DNA of 64,000 bases from UBA11524 sp963590165 (GCA_963590165.1 CAVANO010000011.1:65174-129173); one strand, 5' to 3'; positions 50,614-59,450 are shown, numbered from the stretch's first letter. The notes: generated by a model from the letters alone, not told the origin. Numbers and translations are program-made.

Positions 50614-52980
50614 TCAGGCAGAGACCTTCTGAGTGAGGTGGCTTTCGTCATACGGATTCTTGCGGACGAGCAGGTAAACCAGCGCGGCCAGCAGGAGGAT
50701 GGCGACAGCAGTGCCGACGCCGAAGCCGGCACCAGTGAACAGCAGACCCAGCTGATAGACAATCAGCGCAATCGCGTAGGCGAAGCAGCACTGATAGCCG
50801 ACAGCAGCCAGCGTCCACTTGGCATTGTTGAACTCACGCTTCATGGCACCGATTGCCGCGAAGCAGGGAGCGCACAGCAGGTTGAAGATCATGAAGGCAT
50901 ACGCCGCGAGACGGCCGTGACCATTCGAGGATTCATTGAAGGCGACAGAAATCGGGCTCAGCGCCTCAGCCTTTTCGTCTTCGCTCATGTCCTCATCGTC
51001 GACGATGTCTGCAGCGTCATCCGCGCCGTACAGCACGCCCAGCACGCCGACGACCTCTTCCTTCGCAACAAGACCCATCACCGTAGCCACTGTAGACGGC
51101 ATGTTGCCGAAGCCCAGGGGCTTGAACACGACGCTGACCGGATTGCCGATCTTGCCGAGGATGGAGTAGTCCATGTTGTCCACAGCGCCCCAGGAACCGG
51201 CCGCACGATCCATTTCAGGTGCAAGCGCGGGCTCTTCGGGCTCTTCCGCGTCCTCTTCCAGCGTGCCTGCTTCTGCAGCGGCATCGTAATCAGCCTTCGC
51301 GGTTTCGTAATCAGCCAGTTCGGTTTCATATTCGGTCTTTGCTTCCGCCTGCACATCCGCGGCAGGAGCCCAGCCATAGGAGCTTGCAAACCAGATCACA
51401 ATGGAGGACAGGAGGATGACCGTGCCGGCGCGCTTGATGAAGCTCCAGCCGCGCTCCCACACGCTGTGGAAGATGTTACGGCCGGACGGGAAGTGATACG
51501 CAGGCAGTTCCATAACGAACGGAGCGGGATCGCCGGCGAAGAGCTTCGTCTTCTTCAGCGTGATGCCGGACACAACGATTGCGGCGACACCGATGAAGTA
51601 AGCGGAGGTCGCGACCCATGCGCTGCCGCCGAATACAGCCGCGGCAATCAGACCGATAATCGGCATCTTCGCGCCGCAGGGGATGAAGGTGGTGGTCATG
51701 ATGGTCATCTTGCGGTCACGGTCGCTCTCGATGGTACGGGAGGCCATGATGCCGGGGACGCCGCAGCCCGAGCCGATCAGCATCGGGATGAAGCTCTTGC
51801 CGGAAAGACCAAACTTACGGAAGATACGGTCCATGATGAACGCGATACGCGCCATGTAACCGACATCCTCCAGAATTGCCAGCAGGAAGAACAGCACGAG
51901 CATCTGAGGCACGAAGCCGAGCACTGCGCCGCAGCCGCCGACGATGCCGTCAACAATCAGACCGGTCAGCCAGTCAGCGCAATTGATGCTTTCCAGCCAC
52001 GTCTGCAGGTTGCCCTGAATGATCTCGCCGACAAGCGTGTCATTCGTCCAGTCCGTCAGGAAGGAGCCGACCGTCGTCACGGAGATGTAGTACACCAGCC
52101 ACATGATCACCGCGAAAATCGGCAGTGCCAGGACACGGTTGGTGACAACGCGGTCAATCTTGTCGGACACGCTCAGGTTGTCCTTGGCCTTTCCTTTCTT
52201 GACAGCGTTCTGCATGAGGGTATTGATGTAGGCATAACGCTGATTCGTGATGATGGATTCGGCATCATCGTCCATTTCCTTCTCGCAGGAAGAAACGACC
52301 TCTTCGATGTTCTTCTTCACATCGTCGGACAGCTTCAGCTCCGCCATGACCTTCTCGTCACGCTCGAAGAGCTTCACGGCGTACCAGCGCTGGAAACGCT
52401 TTTCCACCTTGCCTTCCACGAGATCCTCAATGTGCGCCAGTGCATGTTCCACCGAGCCGGTGAACACATGCGGATGCTCGCCTACGGAGCCGTTCTTTGC
52501 GGCGGCAGCGGCCATTTCGGCGGCCTTGATGCTGCCCTCACCCTTCAGCGCAGACGTCTCGACGATCTCCACACCCAGCGCTGCGCTGAGCTTCTTCATG
52601 TCGATCTTGTCGCCGTTCTTGCGGGACACGTCGATCATGTTCATGGCCATGACCATCGGCGTGCCCAGCTCGAGCAGCTGCGTGGTCAGGTACAGGTTGC
52701 GCTCGATGGACGTAGAGTCAACAATGTTGAGGATCGCATCGGGCTTATCGTTGACCAGATAGTTACGGGCAACGACTTCTTCCAGCGTATAGGGAGAAAG
52801 GGAGTAGATGCCCGGCAGGTCCTGGATGATGATATCCTCGCTGCCCTTGAGCTTGCCTTCCTTCTTTTCCACCGTAACACCCGGCCAGTTGCCGACGAAC
52901 TGACGGGAGCCCGTCAGCGCATTGAACATGGTCGTTTTGCCGCAGTTCGGGTTGCCTGCGAGCGCGATTGTAATCGCCAT
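50614..52980 (-). CDS. feoB: Ferrous iron transporter FeoB
   Basis: The 788-residue membrane GTPase imports Fe(II). The N-terminal G domain has GNPNCGKTT (10-ish P-loop), the switch region GNWPGVTVEKKEG, DLPGIYSLSPYT and the NxxD motif in MAMNMID, followed by a guanine-nucleotide dissociation helical domain and about eight transmembrane segments with two gate regions (VPQMLVLFFLLAILEDVGYM; IPMLIGSGCGVPGIMASR). An acidic, Ala/Glu-rich extracellular insertion of about 60 residues lies between membrane segments (ETELADYETAKADYDAAAEA). It follows two feoA genes in one operon under a probable DtxR-family operator. Confidence 0.95.
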   Translation of the reverse strand: MAITIALAGNPNCGKTTMFNALTGSRQFVGNWPGVTVEKKEGKLKGSEDIIIQDLPGIYSLSPYTLEEVVARNYLVNDKPDAILNIVDSTSIERNLYLTTQLLELGTPMVMAMNMIDVSRKNGDKIDMKKLSAALGVEIVETSALKGEGSIKAAEMAAAAAKNGSVGEHPHVFTGSVEHALAHIEDLVEGKVEKRFQRWYAVKLFERDEKVMAELKLSDDVKKNIEEVVSSCEKEMDDDAESIITNQRYAYINTLMQNAVKKGKAKDNLSVSDKIDRVVTNRVLALPIFAVIMWLVYYISVTTVGSFLTDWTNDTLVGEIIQGNLQTWLESINCADWLTGLIVDGIVGGCGAVLGFVPQMLVLFFLLAILEDVGYMARIAFIMDRIFRKFGLSGKSFIPMLIGSGCGVPGIMASRTIESDRDRKMTIMTTTFIPCGAKMPIIGLIAAAVFGGSAWVATSAYFIGVAAIVVSGITLKKTKLFAGDPAPFVMELPAYHFPSGRNIFHSVWERGWSFIKRAGTVILLSSIVIWFASSYGWAPAADVQAEAKTEYETELADYETAKADYDAAAEAGTLEEDAEEPEEPALAPEMDRAAGSWGAVDNMDYSILGKIGNPVSVVFKPLGFGNMPSTVATVMGLVAKEEVVGVLGVLYGADDAADIVDDEDMSEDEKAEALSPISVAFNESSNGHGRLAAYAFMIFNLLCAPCFAAIGAMKREFNNAKWTLAAVGYQCCFAYAIALIVYQLGLLFTGAGFGVGTAVAILLLAALVYLLVRKNPYDESHLTQKVSA

Positions 52981-53016
52981 TTTAGGCGCCTCCTTTATCG
53001 ATCAGGAATGCAGAAT

Positions 53017-53238
53017 TTACTGAACTTCGATCATTTCCGCGTCAGCCTTGCGAACGCTCAGCTCATAGCCGCGAACGGTCAGCTCCATCGGGTCGCCCAG
53101 CGGAGCAACCTTGCGCACGTGAACCTCCACGCCGCGGGTCAGCCCCATATCCATAATGCGGCGCTTCACGGCACCCTCGCCGTGCAGACGCACGACCACG
53201 GCATTTTCACCGACTTTGACATCCTTCAGGGTCTTCAT
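53017..53238 (-). CDS. feoA: FeoA-family protein (second of two)
   Basis: A 73-residue SH3-like protein needed for FeoB function in many bacteria. It has the family phrases RRIMDMGLTRGVEVHVRKVA, PLGDPMELTVRGYELSVRK and a conserved Met-Gly turn. It lies 36 bases before feoB. The other FeoA gene upstream is only distantly similar, so the two may not be interchangeable. The start follows AAGGAGGCAGAGAGC. Confidence 0.92.
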   Translation of the reverse strand: MKTLKDVKVGENAVVVRLHGEGAVKRRIMDMGLTRGVEVHVRKVAPLGDPMELTVRGYELSVRKADAEMIEVQ

Positions 53239-53261
53239 GCTCTCTGCCTCCTTTTCCTTCC

Positions 53262-53477
53262 TCAGCTTACCATTACCCGCATGGCCATGGACTGACTCAG
53301 CGCGATGCGGCTGTCCTTGACCGCGCAGATCAGATTGCCGCCCATCTTGTTGACGACGGTCACGCGTTCTCCCACAACGAAGCCAAGCTCCGCCAGATGC
53401 TGTCGCACCTCATCCTGTCCGGTGATTTTGCCGATCACAACGGAATCACCGCTTTCCACTATGCCCAAAGGCATCAT
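53262..53477 (-). CDS. feoA: FeoA-family protein (first of two)
   Basis: A 71-residue FeoA-type SH3-like domain (VRQHLAELGFVVGERVTVVN, MGGNLICAVKDSRIALSQ). Three possible ATGs lie within nine bases; the one at 53477 has 8 bases from GGGAGG, while 53483 has only 2. It is the promoter-proximal gene of the feoA-feoA-feoB operon. Its sequence differs clearly from the second FeoA, which suggests an old duplication with divided roles. Confidence 0.9.
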   Translation of the reverse strand: MMPLGIVESGDSVVIGKITGQDEVRQHLAELGFVVGERVTVVNKMGGNLICAVKDSRIALSQSMAMRVMVS

Positions 53478-53510
53478 GTCCATGACCTCCCTGTGTATGG
53501 GGTATCGGGG

Positions 53511-53530
53511 ATTAGTTTGTTGAAACTAAT
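53511..53530 (-). promoter_or_regulatory. Second palindrome in the feo leader, possible DtxR-family operator
   Basis: ATTAGTTTGTTGAAACTAAT has 8-bp inverted arms ATTAGTTT / AAACTAAT, similar to the arms of the promoter palindrome at 53548 but with a different centre. It lies in the transcribed leader. Confidence 0.5.
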
Positions 53531-53547
53531 TCCGTGATTTGCAAGCG

Positions 53548-53578
53548 TTAGTTTAGCATAACTAATATACGCTGTCAA
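53548..53578 (-). promoter_or_regulatory. Promoter of the feo operon with overlapping DtxR/IdeR-like operator
   Basis: On the minus strand TTGACA (53573-53578), 17 bp, TAAACT (53550-53555). The palindrome TTAGTTTAGCATAACTAA (53548-53565) covers the -10 box and resembles the DtxR/IdeR consensus TTAGGTTAGSCTAACCTAA. Binding of an iron-loaded repressor would block the promoter. Confidence 0.72.
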
Positions 53579-53764
53579 GTGTTTTTTGCCGATTTTTCAG
53601 CATTTTTCAAGCTTTTTACGGCAGATGACAAATTCGGCGCGAACATCGCCCATCGAAGCCAAAATCGGGAGGAAAGGAAGGAATGCGCCCTTCCTTTGGA
53701 GAACTATCTTCATGAGTTTCAAGCTAGGCTTGAGCTCTTCTGATTCAATTGATTTGTGATGCTG

Positions 53765-53955
53765 CTTTCGGGGGCTATAGAACAGGCGAAGCCTGCGGTC
53801 GCCCCCGAACCCCTTCGGTGCCATACTTGGTTTCATTTCCATGGGTGGAATTTATAGAACGAGCGAAGTATAGAACAGGCGAAGCTTTATAGAACAGGCG
53901 AAGCTTTATAGAACAGGCAAAGCCTGCGGTCGCGGACTTCGTCCGTTTTCACGCC
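53765..53955. repeat. Dispersed repeat cluster before lspA
   Basis: GGGGGCTATAGAACAGGCGA, CGGTCGCCCCCGAACCCCTT, TTTCATTTCCATGGGTGG and four tandem TATAGAACAGGCGAAGCTTT-type units, ending in GGACTTCGTCCG. With bases 53584-53764, which hold no recognisable gene, it separates feo from lspA. Confidence 0.75.
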
Positions 53956-53993
53956 CCAATATGGATTTTTTAAGAAAAGAGAGAAAAGCGCCA

Positions 53994-54458
53994 ATGCATT
54001 TGAAGCAATGGTTCCCAACTGCCATCATTACCCTTGCCCTTGATCGGGCATTGAAGCTCCTTGCGGCAGCGAATCCGGCGGAATGTATCCTCATTCCCGG
54101 CGTGCTGCGCTGGATTTATGCGGAAAACACCGGTATCGCGTTCAGCCTCCTCAGCGGACATCCGTTTGTTCTCGGACTGATTGCCGCCGCCGTCTGCATC
54201 GCGGGCGCGGTGCTCCTCCGGCGCTTTTGCGGACGCATGAGCACATGGAGCCGCATTGCTGCCGGAATGATGCTCGGCGGCGCGCTCGGCAATGCCATCG
54301 ACCGGCTGCTGCTGGGGTATGTCGTGGATATGATTGACATCACCCTGTTCCGCTTCGCAGTGTTTAATCTTGCGGACGCGGCGCTTGTCGTCGGCGCGGT
54401 CATCCTGATTTTCCGGCTGCTGATTTCCGGCGAGGATTGGAGGCTTGACCATGACTGA
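53994..54458 (+). CDS. lspA: Lipoprotein signal peptidase
   Basis: LspA cleaves signal peptides from diacylglyceryl-modified prolipoproteins in the membrane. The 154-residue protein has four transmembrane segments, the first-helix DRALKL motif, ENTGIAFSLLSG, GGALGNAIDRLLLGYVVDMI and FNLADAAL with the two catalytic aspartates. The start is uncertain: the ATG at 53994 gives the usual N terminus but has only a weak GAGAGA upstream, while the ATG at 53961 would extend into the repeat region. The stop overlaps the rluA-family gene by eight bases. Confidence 0.92.
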   Translation: MHLKQWFPTAIITLALDRALKLLAAANPAECILIPGVLRWIYAENTGIAFSLLSGHPFVLGLIAAAVCIAGAVLLRRFCGRMSTWSRIAAGMMLGGALGNAIDRLLLGYVVDMIDITLFRFAVFNLADAALVVGAVILIFRLLISGEDWRLDHD

Positions 54459-55380
54459 CATGAACGAGGCGCGTGAACTGACGATCTCCTCTGACGGGCG
54501 GCGGCTCGATGTGCTGCTGGCGGAAGTTTCGGGGCTGACGCGTTCGCGAATTGCATCGCTGATGGCAGACGGCTGCGTGACCATCGACGGACGCGCCGAA
54601 ACAAAGGCGGGTGCAAAGGTCAGAATCGGGCAGGATGTGATTTTGCGCATCCCTGCGCCCAAACCTGCTCAGCCCGAGGCACAGGACATTCCGCTGACGA
54701 TCCTCTATCAGGATGATGACCTCGCCGTGGTGCTCAAGCCGTGCGGCATGGTTGTCCATCCGGCGGCAGGCAACGAGGACGGTACGCTCGTCAACGCGCT
54801 GCTGCATCATCTCGACCACTTGGGCGGCATCGGCGGCGAACTCCGCCCGGGCATCGTCCACCGGCTTGACAAGGACACCAGCGGATTGCTGCTCGTCGCG
54901 AAGAACGACCAGAGCCAGCTCGCGCTCAGCCGTCAGCTGCAGGAGCGGCAGATGGAGAAGCACTACCGTGCGCTGGTTGAAGGCATCCTGCACGAAGACA
55001 GCGGCCGCATCGACCAGCCCATCGCGCGCAGCAAAAAGGATCGCAAGAAGATGGCGATTGATCCTGAAGGACGCCCATCCATCACGGACTGGACAGTCCT
55101 TGCGCGCGGCAGAAATGTCACGCTGCTCGATGTCCATATCCTGACCGGACGCACGCACCAAATCCGCGTGCATATGAAGTCCATCGGGCATCCTGTCTGC
55201 GGCGACCCGATTTACGGTTCCGGTAAGGGCGCGAAGGTGCCGCGGCTGATGCTTCATGCGTATACGCTGACCTTCACCCATCCCACGACGGGCGAAAGGA
55301 TGACATTCACCGCACCCCTGCCGGAGGAATTTGTACAAGGCTTGCACGCAAACGGCATTCAGCACGCGGAACTTGTATGA
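54451..55380 (+). CDS. RluA-family RNA pseudouridine synthase
   Basis: A 309-residue enzyme that isomerises uridine to pseudouridine in rRNA. An S4 RNA-binding domain (about 8-65, RLDVLLAEVSGLTRSRIASL) precedes the catalytic domain with the Asp in VHRLDKDTSGLLL and the later phrase TGRTHQIRVHMKSIGHPVCG. This is the RluD-like layout (S4 present). It is translationally coupled to lspA, a frequent arrangement in Firmicutes. The ATG at 54451 has TTGGAGGC upstream. Confidence 0.93.
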   Translation: MTDMNEARELTISSDGRRLDVLLAEVSGLTRSRIASLMADGCVTIDGRAETKAGAKVRIGQDVILRIPAPKPAQPEAQDIPLTILYQDDDLAVVLKPCGMVVHPAAGNEDGTLVNALLHHLDHLGGIGGELRPGIVHRLDKDTSGLLLVAKNDQSQLALSRQLQERQMEKHYRALVEGILHEDSGRIDQPIARSKKDRKKMAIDPEGRPSITDWTVLARGRNVTLLDVHILTGRTHQIRVHMKSIGHPVCGDPIYGSGKGAKVPRLMLHAYTLTFTHPTTGERMTFTAPLPEEFVQGLHANGIQHAELV

Positions 55381-55411
55381 AGAACGCTCAAACCGATTGT
55401 CCCTTGCAGGG

Positions 55412-55440
55412 GGCAGGGGACAGGGGACAATGTCCCTGCC
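55412..55440 (+). terminator. GGGGACA hairpin after the rluA-family gene
   Basis: GGCAGGGGACA / TGTCCCTGCC can pair across a 7-8 base loop, but no T-run follows. Its GGGGACA repeats also resemble the dispersed repeat family. It may end the lspA transcript weakly. Confidence 0.45.
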
Positions 55441-55549
55441 AACATATGAAAGGATTGGCACTTTTTGCGGGTTGATGAATTGTGTGGTAATTGCTTATGC
55501 ACCTGTCCGCAGTTTTGCTGATTATTCAAACAAATTTTATATAAGCACG

Positions 55550-55577
55550 TCTAATGTTCGATACTTTCCGAACATTT
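55550..55577 (+). promoter_or_regulatory. PurBox-like palindrome upstream of the ABC/deaminase operon
   Basis: AATGTTCG and CGAACATT form a perfect 8-bp inverted pair around ATACTTTC, the right half reading TTTCCGAACATT, close to the PurR-box consensus. It ends five bases before the -35 box. The same core stands before purA and the purine permease. Confidence 0.55.
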
Positions 55578-55581
55578 AGGC

Positions 55582-55610
55582 TTGACGAGGTACAGATTTT
55601 ATTGTATTAT
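55582..55610 (+). promoter_or_regulatory. Promoter of the ABC/deaminase/phosphorylase operon
   Basis: TTGACG (55582-55587), 17 bp, TATTAT (55605-55610). The leader of about 60 bases contains GCTTGTGAACAAGC, a small hairpin. Confidence 0.7.
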
Positions 55611-55673
55611 AACTGCGCTTGTGAACAAGCACAATAATGATGTTTTCGCTGTCAAGCGAGCAGGGAGGTCCTT

Positions 55674-56507
55674 GTGAAAAAAAAGGCTTGGCTGTGGCTG
55701 TGTGCACCGGGAATTGCCTTTATCATTTTATGCTGCACATTCCCTGTGCTGAAGATCATTTTCCAGACATTCTTTGATGATGTCGGGAATTTTTCTTTGG
55801 CAGGATATGCAGAAATTTTTCAGATGTCCTTCTTCAGCAATTCGTTGCTGCGCACGCTGAAGCTCTCGATCATCACGACCGTCATTTGCGCGGTGGTTGG
55901 TCTGCCTGTTTCCTTCTATATTTCCCGCATGTCGGCAGGGCGCAAAAGTATGGCAATTTCGCTGGCGACCTTTCCGCTGCTGACCTCCGCCATTGTCCGT
56001 TCCATCTGCTGGATTGTGCTGCTCGGCAAGAAGGGAACCATCAATAATCTGCTGATTAGCCTGGGCATCATCAGCAAACCGCTTTCCATCCTTTATACGG
56101 AAACGTCCATGCTGATCGGTTATATCCAACTGTTTATGCCGCTGATGCTGCTGTCACTGGTCGGCGTAATGGAATCCATTGATGACGAATTGATTCTCGC
56201 TGCACGGACGCTGGGCTGCGGCGCATTGAAGGCATTCGCGAAGGTGGTGCTGCCGCTGAGCGTATCGGGATTGATTACCGGCAGCATGCTGGTCTTCACT
56301 GGCACCATTACTGCATATGCGACGCCGTCCTTGCTGGGCGGCAGCAAGACGAAGGTGCTATCCACGTTGCTGTATCAGTACGCTTATAATATGAATGACT
56401 GGCTGAGCGCTGCCATGGTCGCTGCGGTGATGATCGTCATTACCATCGCGGTCAATGTGCTCTTTACCGCTGCGGCAAAGCGGCTGAACAGGAGGAGCGC
56501 ACAATGA
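55674..56507 (+). CDS. Pot-type ABC transporter permease 1
   Basis: A 277-residue membrane protein with six transmembrane segments of the PotB/spermidine-putrescine permease class. The EAA loop near the C-terminal part reads LILAARTLGCGALKAFAKVVLPLS, the contact site for the ATPase. The start is GTG at 55674, set by GGGAGG five bases before. It overlaps permease 2 by four bases. The family imports polyamines, but also other small molecules such as thiamine or purine derivatives; here the operon partners point to a purine or nucleoside. That assignment is inference. Confidence 0.88.
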   Translation: MKKKAWLWLCAPGIAFIILCCTFPVLKIIFQTFFDDVGNFSLAGYAEIFQMSFFSNSLLRTLKLSIITTVICAVVGLPVSFYISRMSAGRKSMAISLATFPLLTSAIVRSICWIVLLGKKGTINNLLISLGIISKPLSILYTETSMLIGYIQLFMPLMLLSLVGVMESIDDELILAARTLGCGALKAFAKVVLPLSVSGLITGSMLVFTGTITAYATPSLLGGSKTKVLSTLLYQYAYNMNDWLSAAMVAAVMIVITIAVNVLFTAAAKRLNRRSAQ

Positions 56508-57289
56508 AGAAAAGCAAGGCACTGCTCGTGCTGACCATCCTGACATATATCTTTTTAATCGGTCCTATGATTGTCATGATCGGTACAGCGTTCAATTCAG
56601 AAAGTGCGCTGGCATTCCCGCCGAGCGGATTTTCTCTGCAATGGTTCGAGAAAGCTTTTTCCTCCCAAAGCTTCGTTGAAGGTTTCAAGACGTCTGCTGC
56701 GGTTTCGCTTGGCGGCACGCTGCTTGCCATGCTGCTGGGCGTTCCTGCAGCATACGCGATGAATAAATACAAATTTCCCCTGAAAGAGCTCGTCAACGGC
56801 TTTTTCATTTCGCCGACGCTGATTCCTGCCGTGGTGCTGGGCTTTTCGCTGCTGAAGTCCTTCGTGCCGAGTATCGGCGGTTCCATTTACTCTGGGTTGC
56901 TCGTGGGCTATACGCTCATCGGCATCCCGTATATCATCCGCGTTACTTCCTCAGCACTGGCGAACTTCGACTTTGCGGTGGAAGAGGCAGCCCGTTCCCT
57001 TGGCTGCAGCGCACCGAAAGCTTTCTTTAAGACGGTAATCCCCAACATTCGATCCGGCTTGATGTCCGCTTTCATTTTGGCATTCATCAACTCATTCAAT
57101 GACGTGTGCATCGGCGTGTTTGTCTCCCAGCCCGGCACCATGACGCTTCCAAGCGCCATGATGAGCTACGTGCAGGGAAAGTTGGATCCAACGGTCGCCG
57201 CTGCATCGGTGGTGCTGATGTTCCTGACCATCTTGATCATGGTCTTGGCAGAAAAGCTGCTGGGCGTAAAGCTTCAGGCAACGAATTAA
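56504..57289 (+). CDS. Pot-type ABC transporter permease 2
   Basis: A 261-residue PotC-type permease with six transmembrane segments and an EAA loop VEEAARSLGCSAPKAFFKTVIP. It forms the second half of the channel with the upstream permease, whose stop codon it overlaps (ATGA). Family phrases include PAAYAMNKYKFP and SPTLIPAVVLGFSLL. The ATPase gene follows after 12 bases. Confidence 0.88.
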   Translation: MKKSKALLVLTILTYIFLIGPMIVMIGTAFNSESALAFPPSGFSLQWFEKAFSSQSFVEGFKTSAAVSLGGTLLAMLLGVPAAYAMNKYKFPLKELVNGFFISPTLIPAVVLGFSLLKSFVPSIGGSIYSGLLVGYTLIGIPYIIRVTSSALANFDFAVEEAARSLGCSAPKAFFKTVIPNIRSGLMSAFILAFINSFNDVCIGVFVSQPGTMTLPSAMMSYVQGKLDPTVAAASVVLMFLTILIMVLAEKLLGVKLQATN

Positions 57290-57301
57290 GGAGGAGCCTC
57301 C

Positions 57302-58336
57302 ATGTCGCTGATTGAACTGCAAAACGTTTCCGCCGGATATGGCAAGAACGTGATTTTGAAGGATTTCTGCATCAATATTGAGGAAGGCAAGCTTGTTTCC
57401 CTGCTTGGACCTTCCGGCTGCGGCAAGACGACCACCCTGCGCACTATCGCAGGCTTCATCGATGTGCTGAGCGGCAAATTTCTCTTTGACGGCAAGGATT
57501 TCAGCCGCGTACCGATTCATAAGCGCGGCTTCGGCTATGTGTTCCAGAGCTATGCGTTGTTTCCGCACCTGAACGTATACGAAAACGTGGCATTCGGCTT
57601 GAAGGAGCGCAAGGTTGATAAGAAGGAAATCCAGAAGCGTGTAATGGAAATGCTGGAGCGCGTCAATCTGAACGGCTTTGAGAACCGTCTGCCGGCAGAA
57701 ATGTCCGGCGGTCAGCGTCAACGCGTGGCTTTAGCGCGTGCGCTGGTACTGCAGCCGAAGCTCCTCCTGCTCGACGAACCGCTGAGCAATCTCGATGCCA
57801 AGCTTCGCGTAGAAATGCGCGTGGAAATTCGTCGGCTGCAACAGGAAACGGGCATCACTACCGTATATGTGACGCACGACCAGGAGGAGTGCTTCTCCAT
57901 TTCTGATCAGGTTGCCATCATGAACGGCGGCAAGATTCAGCAGATGGATACGCCTGAAACCATCTATTCGCATCCCGTCAACGAGTTCACTGCGCGTTTT
58001 GTGGGCTTTGAAAATTTCATTGACCTGAAGTGGGATGGCAGCGAGTACCGCACCATTTCCGGCGGTGAATTCCATGAGCCCTATGCTGGCGTTGCTGCCA
58101 TCAAGGCAGCTTGCCGACCGGAGGATATCCGCATGGAAGCCGGTCACCACCCCGGCGAACGCCGCCTGCTGGGCAAGGTGCTTGTACGCACCTTCCTGGG
58201 TAAGCAGCTGCAGTATCTGGTGGAAACCCCGGAAGGCAACTTCCTCGTTAACACGCAGACGAACGACCGCTATGAGCTCGGTGACGAGGCAACGCTGTTT
58301 TTTGCCCCTGAAAAAACGATCAGCGTAACGGAATAA
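57302..58336 (+). CDS. Pot-type ABC transporter ATP-binding protein
   Basis: A 344-residue PotA-type ATPase. Walker A is GPSGCGKTT, the signature MSGGQRQRVALARAL, Walker B LLLLDEPLSNLD and the switch His in VYVTHDQEE. A C-terminal TOBE-type regulatory domain follows from about residue 245. The ATG follows AAGGAGGAG. It completes the importer with the two permeases and the binding protein. Between this gene and the binding-protein gene a GCGCC / GGCG hairpin may stabilise the downstream transcript. Confidence 0.9.
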   Translation: MSLIELQNVSAGYGKNVILKDFCINIEEGKLVSLLGPSGCGKTTTLRTIAGFIDVLSGKFLFDGKDFSRVPIHKRGFGYVFQSYALFPHLNVYENVAFGLKERKVDKKEIQKRVMEMLERVNLNGFENRLPAEMSGGQRQRVALARALVLQPKLLLLDEPLSNLDAKLRVEMRVEIRRLQQETGITTVYVTHDQEECFSISDQVAIMNGGKIQQMDTPETIYSHPVNEFTARFVGFENFIDLKWDGSEYRTISGGEFHEPYAGVAAIKAACRPEDIRMEAGHHPGERRLLGKVLVRTFLGKQLQYLVETPEGNFLVNTQTNDRYELGDEATLFFAPEKTISVTE

Positions 58337-58407
58337 AACTGATCAACCCCTTCCGGTGAATGCGCCATCGGCGTTTTCATAAATATATTTGTTTGGAGGA
58401 ATGAATC

Positions 58408-59448
58408 GTGAAGCTTCGCAAACTGACTGCCATCCTGGCCGCGATGATTCTGACGCTGAGCTGCATCGCTGTGGCTTCTGCTGAGGAAGAGGTTCCCACC
58501 CTGGTGATTGCTACCTGGCCCGCGAACATTGATACCATTACCGCCAATGTCTTTGCTCCTTTTGAAGAGGCGAACAACTGCAAAATTGTTGTTGAAACCA
58601 GCAACAACAGTCAGCGTCTTGCCAAGCTGCAGGAAAATCCTGACGGCTACGACATCGTGTATTTCTCTGACTACTATGTAAAGCAGGCTATTGCTGCCGA
58701 CCTGCTGCTGCCCATCGATTCTTCCAAGATTGAGGGCATCGAGGATCTCTATGAATTCTGCCAGGATCCGAACAACGGCTATGGCCCCGGCTACACCGTG
58801 ACTGGCTTCGGCATCCTCTACGATCCTACTGCGTTTGACTACCCGATCACCAGCTGGAAGCAGCTGTGGAACGAGGATGTCATGAGCCAGCTGGCACTGC
58901 CGGACATCTCCGTGACCTCCGGCCCCTACATGATCGAAGTTGCTGGCAAAGTGGCAGGTGTTGATCCCGCTGAAAACGAAGATCCCGCTTTCGAGCTGAT
59001 TGAGCAGCTGAGCGACAACGGCGCCATCTTCTACACCAGCTCCGGTGACCTGGTATCCAAGTTCGAGCTGGGTGAAGTCGCTGTGGCTGTTTGCCAGGAT
59101 TTCGATGCCAGCACCATCCGCGCTGCCAAGGACGGCCTCGAATACGTGATTGTGCCTGACGAAGGCTCCTATCTCGGCATCAATCAGGTGAACATCACCA
59201 AGAACTGCAAGAACACCGAGCTGGCGTACAAGTTCATCTCCTGGCTGATCAGCTACGATGTGCAGTACAAGGATGCGATTGACCGCGTGGAAGCGCCTGC
59301 CAACACCAAGGTTGTGCTGACCGACGAACAGGCTGAAGGCATGTGCTACGGCGATGCGGTGAAGATTTCCGACGCGCCGAACTGGGCACTGTACAGCGAG
59401 CGCAATGACGCCTGGATCCTGCGCTACAACGAGGAGATCTATCAGTAA
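58408..59448 (+). CDS. ABC transporter substrate-binding protein, PotD/PotF type
   Basis: A 346-residue exported binding protein. The signal peptide ends ASA-EEE near residue 26; a cysteine in LTLSC gives only a poor lipobox. The mature protein follows the extracellular solute-binding family 1 fold with the early phrase LVIATWPANIDTITANVF, where polyamine binders usually have a TWxxY motif, and YDIVYFSDYYV. Loss of the typical acidic polyamine site cannot be judged without a structure. The GTG at 58408 follows TGGAGGAATG. It directly precedes the deaminase gene by two bases, which supports a purine-type ligand. Confidence 0.87.
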   Translation: MKLRKLTAILAAMILTLSCIAVASAEEEVPTLVIATWPANIDTITANVFAPFEEANNCKIVVETSNNSQRLAKLQENPDGYDIVYFSDYYVKQAIAADLLLPIDSSKIEGIEDLYEFCQDPNNGYGPGYTVTGFGILYDPTAFDYPITSWKQLWNEDVMSQLALPDISVTSGPYMIEVAGKVAGVDPAENEDPAFELIEQLSDNGAIFYTSSGDLVSKFELGEVAVAVCQDFDASTIRAAKDGLEYVIVPDEGSYLGINQVNITKNCKNTELAYKFISWLISYDVQYKDAIDRVEAPANTKVVLTDEQAEGMCYGDAVKISDAPNWALYSERNDAWILRYNEEIYQ

Positions 59449-59450
59449 TC

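Noticed and set aside
50638..53295. An 885-residue open frame on the plus strand
   Set aside because: It is fully antisense to feoB and feoA, which have complete family motifs, and has the His/Arg/Gln-rich composition typical of antisense frames in GC-rich DNA.
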